A DNA stretch of 64,000 nt from Proteobacteria bacterium UBA981 (GTDB lineage: Bacteria > Pseudomonadota > Gammaproteobacteria > Ga0077536), in assembly GCA_002292285.1 (NCBI GenBank), contig DBBP01000008.1, positions 310,001-374,000 of the forward strand, given 5' to 3'. Positions 15,616 to 23,403 of the stretch are shown one piece after another. The notes under the pieces were generated by a model that did not search any database, was not told the DNA's origin, and saw only the letters and a program-made list of their open reading frames with translations. The first letter of the stretch is position 1. Every line of letters starts with the position of its first letter. The translations under genes were made by a program, and so were the position numbers.

Positions 15616-17163
15616 TTACTTACGAAACATACGCAGCATGCGCTGCGTGACGAGAAAACCACCGGTGACGTTAATCATGGCGATCAGAGTGGCCAGTGAG
15701 GCCAGAACGACGACACCCAGCGAGCCCGCCGATATTTGCAAAATGGCGCCAATTACGATGATCCCGCTGATAGCGTTAGTCACACTCATCAATGGCGTGT
15801 GCAAGGCCGGCGTGACATTCCAGATCACCTGGTAACCGATAAAACACGCGAGCACGAATACCGTGAAGTGAGACATGAATGCCGGCGGCGCGATTCTTCC
15901 GAGCGCCCACAGCAGGACGGCGCCCACGACTAACAGCGCCACAGATGTCCACGGATGACGTTTGCGTTCAGCCGGCATCACCGGTGGCGGCGCTGAAGCC
16001 TGCGGCGGTGCAACCGACAATTTCGGCGCCGGTGGGGGCCAGGTGATCTCGCCGGCATGGATGACGGTTGCGCCACGAATCGCCTCGTCTTCCATATTTA
16101 CGACGACCGCGCCGTCGTTTTCAGGCGTCAATTCATTGAGCAAATGGCGTAAATTATTCCCATATAGCTGACTGGATTGAGTCGCCAGGCGGCTCGGCAA
16201 ATCTGTATAGCCGATAATCGTGACACCGTGAGCAACAGTAATCTCACCCGGCGACGTCAGTTCGCAATTACCGCCCTGCTCCGCCGCAAGATCGACAATC
16301 ACGCTGCCATCGGCCATCGATTCGACCATCGCTGCGGTGATCAACTTGGGTGCCGGTTTGCCTGGAATCAAGGCAGTCGTCACGATAATGTCGACTTCGC
16401 GCGCCTGCTCAGCGAACAGCGCCATTTCGGCGGCGATAAACTCTTCGCTCATCGTTTTGGCGTAGCCGCCGCTACCCGCGCCTTCTTCCTCAAATTCGAG
16501 CATGAGGAAATCTGCATCCATGCTTTCGACTTGCTCCTTGACCTCTGGACGCGTGTCGAAAGCGCGCACAATGGCTCCCATGCTTTTCGCGGCACCGACG
16601 GCAGCAAGCCCTGCCACGCCGGCCCCGATTATCAGCACTTTGGCCGGCGGTACTTTGCCGGCGGCTGTGATTTGACCGGTGAAAAACCGTCCGAACTGGT
16701 TCGCGGCCTCAATGATCGCCCGATAACCTGCGATATTCGCCATCGAACTCAGCGCATCCATCTTCTGCGCTCGCGATATGCGTGGCACGCTGTCCATTGC
16801 CAGCACATTCGCGCCGGTTGCGGCCAGTCGCGCCATCAGATCAGCGTTCTGCGCGGGCCAGACAAACGAGATCAGCGTCTGGCCGGGCTTAAGCAGAGAG
16901 GCTTCGTCGCATGCCAACTCGGGATGCTGCTCCGGAGCGCGCACTTTCAGAATGACGTCGCCGGCTTCCCACAGGATCCGCGTGTCGTCGACAACGGTTG
17001 CACCAGCAGCAGCGTAGGCAGCATCGGAAAAATTCGCGCCGGCCCCAGCCCCACTCTCTACATGGACTTCAAAACCCGCCTTGATAAGGTGCTTAATCAC
17101 GTCGGGCGTGGTCGCGACGCGACGCTCGCCCGCGTGGATTTCGCGCGGTACGGCGATCTTCAT
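15616..17163 (-). CDS. pntA: NAD(P) transhydrogenase subunit alpha
   Basis: A 515-residue protein with the NAD(H)-binding domain I (about 1-380) and four C-terminal membrane helices (about 415-510), the single-chain alpha subunit as in enterobacteria. The opening MKIAVPREIHAGERRVATTP is diagnostic; the GAGVAGLAAVGAAKSMGA Rossmann motif is near 175. The start at 17163 is supported by GGGAGAGAG; the longer open frame to 17337 is rejected because PntA proteins start at MKI and the extension overlaps the divergent PPOX gene. It pairs with pntB to balance NADH and NADPH pools, which would feed NADPH-dependent oxygenases and biosynthesis. Confidence 0.97.
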   Translation of the reverse strand: MKIAVPREIHAGERRVATTPDVIKHLIKAGFEVHVESGAGAGANFSDAAYAAAGATVVDDTRILWEAGDVILKVRAPEQHPELACDEASLLKPGQTLISFVWPAQNADLMARLAATGANVLAMDSVPRISRAQKMDALSSMANIAGYRAIIEAANQFGRFFTGQITAAGKVPPAKVLIIGAGVAGLAAVGAAKSMGAIVRAFDTRPEVKEQVESMDADFLMLEFEEEGAGSGGYAKTMSEEFIAAEMALFAEQAREVDIIVTTALIPGKPAPKLITAAMVESMADGSVIVDLAAEQGGNCELTSPGEITVAHGVTIIGYTDLPSRLATQSSQLYGNNLRHLLNELTPENDGAVVVNMEDEAIRGATVIHAGEITWPPPAPKLSVAPPQASAPPPVMPAERKRHPWTSVALLVVGAVLLWALGRIAPPAFMSHFTVFVLACFIGYQVIWNVTPALHTPLMSVTNAISGIIVIGAILQISAGSLGVVVLASLATLIAMINVTGGFLVTQRMLRMFRK

Positions 17164-17314
17164 CAACTCTCTCCCAGTCAGGATGGCGTTGCCACCGGGC
17201 AGCGGCAGGCCGGCAATTATATATTGCGCTGCACATTCGACAATGGCAGCACGAAGCGGCGCTTTGTGGAGATTTGCGCTAGGCTGACTGCGCCCCCTTG
17301 TGCAGGACTCAGAA

Positions 17315-17962
17315 ATGGCAGCTTTCCCCGAACACACTTTTTCCAGCGAACAGGAACTACGCGATTATCTCGGATACCCGGCTGACCTGGCCGCAGCCAA
17401 GGCGATCGACCACCTCGACAAACATTGTCGCTCGTTCATCGAGCGGGCGCCGTTCGTTACCATCGGGACAGCTTCTGCGGACGCCTACGGGGACGTTTCG
17501 CCGCGCGGCGACGCTCCCGGCTTTGTACAAATCCTCGACGAGCACACGCTGTTTATCCCCGAGCGCCCGGGTAATAAACGTTTTGACACGCTGAGCAATA
17601 TCATTGCCAATCCAAACGTTGGCCTGCTGTTTTTAATCCCCGGCTTCGAGGATTGCCTGCGCGTCAATGGTCAGGCACGCATTGTGCGCGACGACAACTT
17701 GCTCGAACAATCGAGCGTTGACGGACATACGCCCAAGATTGGCATCCGCATCGCTGTCGACCAGGCCTATTTACATTGCGCGAAGGCCATCCGTCGCGCA
17801 CACCTATGGGATCTCGACAGCCAGCATGACCGCAGTGAATTACCCAGCCTTGGCAAAATGGTGCTCGAGCAGACTGCCGCAGCCGGTTCGCCGCCGAGTG
17901 CGGAGACGGTCGCGGAAGTCGATAGCTACATTGAGGACGACTACCGCAACAGCTTGTACTAG
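17315..17962 (+). CDS. Pyridoxamine 5'-phosphate oxidase-like FMN protein (MSMEG_1061 type)
   Basis: A 215-residue flavin-binding split-barrel protein. Family marks: the YLGYP-HLD opening, FVTIGTASADAYGDVSPRGD (about 48-67), LFIPERPGNKRFDTLSNIIANPNVGLLFLIPG (about 85-116) and a terminal region with CAKAIRRAHLW. The ATG at 17315 follows a short leader; an upstream GTG at 17300 is possible. Members of this group bind FMN or F420 and are thought to reduce or oxidise small molecules, but few are characterised. It is divergent from pntA across a 150-bp promoter region. Function is predicted only at fold level. Confidence 0.87.
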   Translation: MAAFPEHTFSSEQELRDYLGYPADLAAAKAIDHLDKHCRSFIERAPFVTIGTASADAYGDVSPRGDAPGFVQILDEHTLFIPERPGNKRFDTLSNIIANPNVGLLFLIPGFEDCLRVNGQARIVRDDNLLEQSSVDGHTPKIGIRIAVDQAYLHCAKAIRRAHLWDLDSQHDRSELPSLGKMVLEQTAAAGSPPSAETVAEVDSYIEDDYRNSLY

Positions 17963-17998
17963 GGTGGCGCCGGCGGGCGCGCACCCATCACACCGTAA

Positions 17999-18493
17999 TC
18001 AGTGCGTTTGAATGATATTCGGGCGCGCTAAACCGGCCTTTTCACACTCGCCGAAATACAGGTCGCGCACGCTCCCAGCATCAACCACGCTGTCCACGTT
18101 ACCGTCAGCATCCAGATTCAGATTGGCACCGCGGATCGCAAACCAAACGTCAGTTTTTTCCGTCACGCCGCTGATTTCGGTGGTTAATGTATGGATCGAC
18201 CCTGCTGGTTCGTACAAGTAGGAAAAGGCCCGATTAATCGTTTCCGGGTATTCGTGATACTTCCACGCCCCGCTGAAAGTGACAGCGTTGACCTCACCCG
18301 TGTGGCGATGCCGCTGAATCGTCACGCCCGGCTCGAAGATGGTGCGTACAATCCATAGTCCCCCTTCGATATCAGCCTGCAACAGCTGGAACACCACGCC
18401 ATCAGTGAATGGCACAAAAGGCAGATCTTCATTCCCGACATGCAGCGCTTCGGGGACGCCCACAAGCGGGCTTATTTTGGGATTTGCAGACAT
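17999..18493 (-). CDS. Cupin protein, 2,4'-dihydroxyacetophenone dioxygenase family
   Basis: A 164-residue single cupin. Metal-ligand candidates are in IQRHRHTGEVNAVTFSG (about residues 59-75: His, His and Glu) and the second cupin motif YLYEPAGSIHTL (about 92-103). The arrangement matches the family named after 2,4'-dihydroxyacetophenone dioxygenase, a non-haem iron enzyme that cleaves an aryl ketone side chain. Most members of this family have untested substrates. Its first 22 bases overlap the end of the small gene upstream, which suggests coupled translation. Confidence 0.83.
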   Translation of the reverse strand: MSANPKISPLVGVPEALHVGNEDLPFVPFTDGVVFQLLQADIEGGLWIVRTIFEPGVTIQRHRHTGEVNAVTFSGAWKYHEYPETINRAFSYLYEPAGSIHTLTTEISGVTEKTDVWFAIRGANLNLDADGNVDSVVDAGSVRDLYFGECEKAGLARPNIIQTH

Positions 18494-18729
18494 AGCATTC
18501 GCTCCAAGTTGGTATTGAACAATACAGCAGCCTGATCGCGAGCGAACAGGTTGCCAAAGTAAATCACTTCCTGCCCGCCCTTTAACAGCCTTGCAGCATC
18601 GATTTCAAATTTCGATTTGCGCACATGACGCACTCGGAATTGTTGCTCGACCACCTTGAGGCTCTCCCAAGCATCGTCACGACATTGCTGGCAATAATAC
18701 GCCGGATGAGTCGGTACGCCAGCTGACAT
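18472..18729 (-). CDS. Small unrecognised protein with a CxxC motif
   Basis: An 85-residue soluble frame with a YYCQQCRDDAW segment near the N-terminus that could bind a metal, followed by an alpha/beta-like stretch. I do not recognise it. It overlaps the cupin gene start by 22 bp on the same strand and follows the gene at 18757 by 27 bp, which fits an operon. It could be a short zinc-binding accessory protein or a false frame; the gene density around it favours a real gene. Confidence 0.5.
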   Translation of the reverse strand: MSAGVPTHPAYYCQQCRDDAWESLKVVEQQFRVRHVRKSKFEIDAARLLKGGQEVIYFGNLFARDQAAVLFNTNLERMLCLQIPK

Positions 18730-18756
18730 CCGGCTGACTACTTGGCGCGCAGCGCA

Positions 18757-19326
18757 TCACCGCAGTGCGCCGACCCATTGGCGTTGCCCGAAATCATAAA
18801 AGGCGCGCCCGAACGGCGGTGTGTGGGCGTAGGTCAAAGCAATCTGATTGGCTTTACGCACGTACTCGAAGTGGTTGAAGCTGAGCGTAAATTTGGCGCG
18901 CGGTACAGCGTCAATATAGACCGGCACTAAATCGTCCAAAGCGGCCGGATAATGCCCCGACACCGCGCGATAGTGGCTGATTGCTGCTACCAGCGCTTCA
19001 CCCCGTTGCTGGGCGAGGTGGTTGTTGAAGTTTATTGTCGCCATGATCGCGACGGCGCAGCCGAGAAACATTGTGCCTAGGCGGGCAGTAGGCTCGGTCG
19101 GTGCACCGATGCGATGCAACAACAACCATTTCGGTAGCAGGCACAAAGTAGCGGCGAGCAACAAAGCGAAGGCGACAAAGCCGTGGCCAAGAACAGTCGC
19201 ATCCAGGACGTAGAGGATTGCAAGCGCAGCGATCGTTATCGAGCGTGTCTGTTGCGCGCCTGCGCCGCTGCGAATTAGTGATTTCGCCAGCGAACGGATG
19301 TCGAATAGATTGGGGCCGGTCGACAT
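18757..19326 (-). CDS. Unrecognised membrane protein with a pilin-like C-terminal segment
   Basis: A 189-residue protein with hydrophobic helices at about residues 30-67 and 81-97, then a soluble tail. The tail starts NFNNHLAQQRGEALVAAISH and continues YRAVSGHYPAALDDLVPVYI, which resembles the helix and Tyr-Pro loop of type II secretion pseudopilins (residues spaced as in GspG: a helix, a YPxxLxxLVP turn). There is no prepilin peptidase site, and the hydrophobic part is too long for a pilin. It is probably an inner-membrane protein with a periplasmic tail. Function unknown. It heads or follows closely a cluster of small unknown genes. Confidence 0.68.
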   Translation of the reverse strand: MSTGPNLFDIRSLAKSLIRSGAGAQQTRSITIAALAILYVLDATVLGHGFVAFALLLAATLCLLPKWLLLHRIGAPTEPTARLGTMFLGCAVAIMATINFNNHLAQQRGEALVAAISHYRAVSGHYPAALDDLVPVYIDAVPRAKFTLSFNHFEYVRKANQIALTYAHTPPFGRAFYDFGQRQWVGALR

Positions 19327-19338
19327 AAGATGACCAAA

Positions 19339-19506
19339 TTAGCGAGTGACGGCGGCCACAGCGCCATCTACTTCAAAACGGCACGTCACGTTGCGGCCCT
19401 TGGAATCGGTCATTTCCGTGGTCAAAGTGTCGCCTTCACGCGGTTTAAAAAAGAAGCGAAAACTTGGGTCTTCGCTGATTGAGATGTCGGTCTCGGCATT
19501 CGTCAT
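19339..19506 (-). CDS. Very small unrecognised protein
   Basis: A 55-residue frame: an acidic start (MTNAETDISISEDPSFRFFF) and a beta-rich end with one Cys. It ends 12 bp before the start of the membrane-protein gene on the same strand, so it could be the first gene of that group. No strong ribosome site is visible before its ATG. It is included because the spacing fits an operon and the sequence looks protein-like, but it may be spurious. Confidence 0.4.
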   Translation of the reverse strand: MTNAETDISISEDPSFRFFFKPREGDTLTTEMTDSKGRNVTCRFEVDGAVAAVTR

Positions 19507-19587
19507 GTGTCGAGTGCTGCGCGAAGAACCATTCTTGCAGATCTATCTGCCCCGGACCATATTGCTGCGTCGCAATAGAAACAAATT

Positions 19588-20058
19588 TTAACGGCTGGAA
19601 TGGGCGACATTGGAGACACGCCGACGCATGCGTATTGCTGCTTCTACACCACGGTAATATCCACGCACCGTCTCCGCCTCCGTGAATCCAATCTGGCGGT
19701 AGAACTCTCGCGCTGGCGTGTTCCCTGCGCGAACTTCCAGATGCACAGTGCTAATTCCGGCGACCAGCGCGGTGCGCTCCAACCACGTCCATAGGGTGCG
19801 TCCAACAGACTGGCGACGGTTCTCGCGTGACACGGCAAAAAGCAACAAATGTGCATGCTCTTCGAAATAATGCATCAACGCGAAGCCAGCTATACGGCTA
19901 TCGATATCGGCAACCACGACGTTCGTCTCGCGGTTGAGAATGCTCCGTGCCACGCGACTCGGAGTCCAGCTCCAGCCAAGCCCCGCTTCGATGAGTTCGC
20001 GACTCATCACCGCGATGGTGTCGGCATCGCGTTTCCTCGCCAGACGAATAGAAAGCAT
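19588..20058 (-). CDS. GNAT-family N-acetyltransferase
   Basis: A 156-residue GNAT enzyme, which transfers acetyl from acetyl-CoA to an amine. The acetyl-CoA pyrophosphate loop is FAVSRENRRQSVGRTLWTWLE (about residues 73-93, RRxxxGR pattern), and the late motif VHLEVRAGNTPAREFYRQIGF (about 103-125) is the usual motif B. It looks like a RimI-type protein N-acetyltransferase, but motif V differs enough that other substrates are possible. It is separate from its neighbours: divergent from the DUF1538 gene. Confidence 0.88.
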   Translation of the reverse strand: MLSIRLARKRDADTIAVMSRELIEAGLGWSWTPSRVARSILNRETNVVVADIDSRIAGFALMHYFEEHAHLLLFAVSRENRRQSVGRTLWTWLERTALVAGISTVHLEVRAGNTPAREFYRQIGFTEAETVRGYYRGVEAAIRMRRRVSNVAHSSR

Positions 20059-20187
20059 GAGGCATCACTCCAGAAAGATGGCTGGGAGTGTTTGGAATCT
20101 GGTCGAGAATCCGGGCCCTGTCAAGTTCCTCCCCAAGCATCGATGTCCTCGCGAAAGCGCGATGCATTATGATTAGGCACTCCCGAA

Positions 20188-22092
20188 TTGTTACGACTGT
20201 ATAGCGTGAATCAGCAAGTCCCTGCCGTGCGTCTCGGCTTCGTCGATTCGTGCACCATCCTGTGGCCCTATCTGCGGGATAACTTCATCGACCAGATTAA
20301 GAGCGTCTGGTTCATCGTTGTCTATCTCGCGCTGTTTCAGATTTTGGTGCTCGGATTCCCGATCGTGTTCGCGGCGATGATTGGAGTCGGCATTCTGATT
20401 GTCGCTCTGGGTCTCATGTTTTTCATGGAGGGACTCCGGCTCGGGTTGATGCCGCTGGGGGAAACCATCGGTGCCGTTCTACCGCGTAATTCCTCGCTTG
20501 CGCTGATTCTCGCGTTCGCGTTCCTGCTCGGGCTGGGCGCCACTTTTGCAGAGCCCGCAATCGCGGTGCTGAAAACCGCAGGTGCCGGGGTGCAGGCGCG
20601 CGACGCGCCCTTGCTCTACAGCTTGCTAAACGACTTCTCAGGCCAGCTGGTGTTCGCAGTCGGCGGCGGCGTAGGCCTCGCTGTTGCGGTCGGCATTTTG
20701 CGATTCTTTTACGGCTGGTCTCTAAAAATATTGGTCATGCCTATCGTTGTGGTGTTGTGCGTGCTGACGGTTATTGCCCATAACGATGAAATTCTGGCGC
20801 CGATTCTCGGGCTCGCGTGGGACTGTGGGGCGGTCACTACAGGCCCTGTGACAGTGCCGTTGGTCCTCGCGCTTGGCATCGGAGTGTGTCGAATTGTCGG
20901 CGACGGAGAAACCGCCCATGCAGGCTTTGGCATCGTAACACTCGCTTCACTGGCGCCCATCGTTGCGGTGCTGGGACTGGGGATTTATCACTACGAACAA
21001 GGCGACTATTACGGTGCTGAAAATTATCGTGGCGCCACCGCCATCGAGATGCAGGACAGTGAAGCACAGCTTCCTTCGCCACGAGAGTTTGTTGCCTTTG
21101 AGCCGTTTTCTGCCGAATCGTTTAACCGTTTTCTCGCCACTGGCATGGTCAGCGAACCATTTCGGGTGCGTTATGAAGGCGGCGAACGGTCACTGAAAAA
21201 TGGTCGCATCGTATTACGCGGTAGCGAGATCATCCTCGAGAAATTACCTAAAGAGCGCGCCAGCGTGGTCAGCGATGTGACCTGGGATCCAGAGCAGAAA
21301 CTGCGCACGCGAGCTCGAGAGGCCCTGCTACTGGCCGCGCGCGCGATCATCCCGCTCAGCTTGTTTCTATTACTCACCCTGAAACTGGTGGTCCGCGAGC
21401 CACTGCGGAATCGCAACGAGCTCGCGATAGGTATTGGCTTTGCGATCATCGGCATGGCGTTAGTGGCACTTGGCATTACGCTTGGTCTGAGCCCGCTGGG
21501 CGCGCAGCTGGGCAGTAACGTCCCCGCGACGTTTGCTGCGCTTACGCCGTGGGGCATGAGCGGCAGCGAGGGGCCGCTTTTTCAAAGCGCTTTCTACGGC
21601 AAATTGACAGCGATCGTATTTGCCTTCTTTCTCGGCTACGGCGCGACGCTTGCCGAACCCGCGCTTAACGCGCTCGGTGCCACGGTTGAGAAAATTACCG
21701 TCGGTGCCTTTCGTAAAAAGCTTCTCATGCAATCGGTCGCTATTGGCGTCGGCATCGGCATTGCGGTTGGGGTGTTGAAAATCGCCTACAACCTCGAACT
21801 CGCCTATTTTCTCGTGCCGGCTTACGTGCTGCTACTGGCCTTGACCGCCATTTCTTCAGAAGAGTTCGTCAATTTCGGCTGGGATAGTGCCGGTGTTACC
21901 ACCGGTCCGATTACCGTACCTCTGGTACTTGCGATGGGATTGGGTATTGGTGCCAACGTGCCGGGCGTCAGCAACGGCTTCGGCATTCTTGCGCTCGCCT
22001 CTGTCGGCCCGATCATCACCGTGCTGACGGTCGGTTTCATCGTCTCGCGCACCAGCATGGACCGTCCGGCAGCGATACGTCGTGGAAGTTAA
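20188..22092 (+). CDS. DUF1538 membrane protein with two repeats
   Basis: A 634-residue integral membrane protein made of two DUF1538 repeats (about residues 25-265 and 380-622) joined by a soluble segment (about 268-378). The repeats share key motifs: GATFAEPAIAVL at 118-128 against GATLAEPALNAL at 486-496, and TTGPVTVPLVLA at 217-228 against TTGPITVPLVLA at 571-582. The inverted or parallel duplication and conserved polar residues inside helices suggest a transporter, though no DUF1538 protein has a proven substrate. The start is uncertain: TTG at 20188 or GTG at 20206. The PII-type gene follows after 32 bp, a pairing also known for other DUF1538 genes, which suggests PII-like regulation of transport. 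Confidence 0.9.
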   Translation: MLRLYSVNQQVPAVRLGFVDSCTILWPYLRDNFIDQIKSVWFIVVYLALFQILVLGFPIVFAAMIGVGILIVALGLMFFMEGLRLGLMPLGETIGAVLPRNSSLALILAFAFLLGLGATFAEPAIAVLKTAGAGVQARDAPLLYSLLNDFSGQLVFAVGGGVGLAVAVGILRFFYGWSLKILVMPIVVVLCVLTVIAHNDEILAPILGLAWDCGAVTTGPVTVPLVLALGIGVCRIVGDGETAHAGFGIVTLASLAPIVAVLGLGIYHYEQGDYYGAENYRGATAIEMQDSEAQLPSPREFVAFEPFSAESFNRFLATGMVSEPFRVRYEGGERSLKNGRIVLRGSEIILEKLPKERASVVSDVTWDPEQKLRTRAREALLLAARAIIPLSLFLLLTLKLVVREPLRNRNELAIGIGFAIIGMALVALGITLGLSPLGAQLGSNVPATFAALTPWGMSGSEGPLFQSAFYGKLTAIVFAFFLGYGATLAEPALNALGATVEKITVGAFRKKLLMQSVAIGVGIGIAVGVLKIAYNLELAYFLVPAYVLLLALTAISSEEFVNFGWDSAGVTTGPITVPLVLAMGLGIGANVPGVSNGFGILALASVGPIITVLTVGFIVSRTSMDRPAAIRRGS

Positions 22093-22124
22093 TTATTTCA
22101 ACTACGACACGGAGGCGACCTGCA

Positions 22125-23345
22125 ATGACCCAACTGCATAGTCACAGCAACGTCTCGGTCGTCACCGCGATCCTGCCGCAAAGCGCCGCCAATCATGTCA
22201 TCGAACAGGTTTTCGCGATCGGCGAGCGCAACACCTTGTTGATCAACGCGCGTGGCACCTTGATTCGCGATCGCTGGTATCAGGCCTTGCTGCCGGTAAT
22301 GAGCCCGGAAAAGGAGTTTCTACAATTCCTCGTCCCGGACAGTGAAGTTGCGCATATCGTAGAAACCATCGTCATCGCCGCTGATATGCACATCCCCGGG
22401 ACCGGCGCGGTGTTCTCTGTGCCGTGTGACGAACTTGTCTGTAGTGAAGATTTTGCGTTGTGGTCGGACAGTACGTGGGAGAAGGATACCTTCAACGCGT
22501 CGCGGAATTTCAGAGAGAACCTGACTGCAATTTATTGCATTGTCAGTACCGATCAGACGGACATCGTCTCCCGTGCTGCGATGTCGGCAGGTGCGCATGG
22601 CCCGGTGATTTTTTTCTGCGAAGGCCGTGGGCTGCGCGACCGTCTGGGCTGGTTACGCATCACCAAGAAAAACGACAAGGAAGTGATTGTCGTCATTGTC
22701 GACAACGCCGATGCAGTTTCCGTTACCGAAGCTATGATCGATGCGGGTGACATCGATTTGCCCGGACACGGTTTCCTGTTCCGCATGCCTGTTCAGATGG
22801 GCGTCATCAATATTGGCTCCACGTTTGGCCAGCGCCGCCATGCAGCCAGCATGCAACAGATTATTTCCGCCATCGACGAACTACAGGGCTCGAGTGGCTG
22901 GCGCGATCAACGCGTCAACCAACTGGTCGGGACCGGCAAAAGTGCGGGACTGAACTTGTTTGGCAAGGTCAAAGAACGTACCTACCTGAGTGGGCAGACG
23001 ATCTTGTCGTGCATCGTCGGTCGCAAGCATGTTGAGGACATCCTCGATGCGACCCTCGCAGCTGGCGCACCTGGCGCTAATGTCAGCTATGCGAAACTCA
23101 TTGAGTCCCAGAGCCGCGCCAACACGCACGGCGTACGCCTCAATCGTGAGCGTGCAATCATTCGCGTCATTCTTCCTGAGACGCAACTGAGCGCAGTCGT
23201 GACGAGCATCGAAGCGCTATGTGCGGTTACGGATCTCGGGGAAATTTGCGTCTACAGTCAGCCGGTGACGCGCGCTATCACGTACGTACCGGATCTTGTC
23301 GCCAGCCCTGCACGCAAGGTCGCCGGCCTGCCCCCGGCCACATAG
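22125..23345 (+). CDS. Protein with three PII (GlnB)-like domains
   Basis: A 406-residue soluble protein that I read as three PII-like ferredoxin folds in one chain: about residues 8-105, 132-228 and 289-385. Each ends in the PII signature strand: IPGTGAVFSVP (90-100), LPGHGFLFRMPV (212-223) and LGEICVYSQPV (371-381). Each also has a central loop where PII proteins carry the T-loop (about 41-60, 165-183, 323-342). PII trimers bind ATP, ADP and 2-oxoglutarate between subunits; three fused domains could make a monomeric pseudo-trimer with unequal sites. The third domain has lost the first glycine of the signature. A GGAGG ribosome site supports the start, 32 bp after the DUF1538 gene. It probably controls that membrane protein. 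Confidence 0.85.
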   Translation: MTQLHSHSNVSVVTAILPQSAANHVIEQVFAIGERNTLLINARGTLIRDRWYQALLPVMSPEKEFLQFLVPDSEVAHIVETIVIAADMHIPGTGAVFSVPCDELVCSEDFALWSDSTWEKDTFNASRNFRENLTAIYCIVSTDQTDIVSRAAMSAGAHGPVIFFCEGRGLRDRLGWLRITKKNDKEVIVVIVDNADAVSVTEAMIDAGDIDLPGHGFLFRMPVQMGVINIGSTFGQRRHAASMQQIISAIDELQGSSGWRDQRVNQLVGTGKSAGLNLFGKVKERTYLSGQTILSCIVGRKHVEDILDATLAAGAPGANVSYAKLIESQSRANTHGVRLNRERAIIRVILPETQLSAVVTSIEALCAVTDLGEICVYSQPVTRAITYVPDLVASPARKVAGLPPAT

Positions 23346-23403
23346 GGCACGACTGTCCGGGTCAGCTATACTTCGGCCAAGTCTCGCCGCCGGAACGCCT
23401 TCA

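Noticed and set aside
17164..17337. N-terminal extension of pntA
   Set aside because: PntA proteins start at MKIAVPRE; the extension overlaps the divergent PPOX gene and its promoter.
16177..17385. A 402-residue open frame on the plus strand opposite pntA
   Set aside because: It lies wholly antisense to a clear transhydrogenase alpha subunit, has no recognisable domain and is rich in Arg, His and Cys. Long antisense frames are common opposite GC-rich genes.
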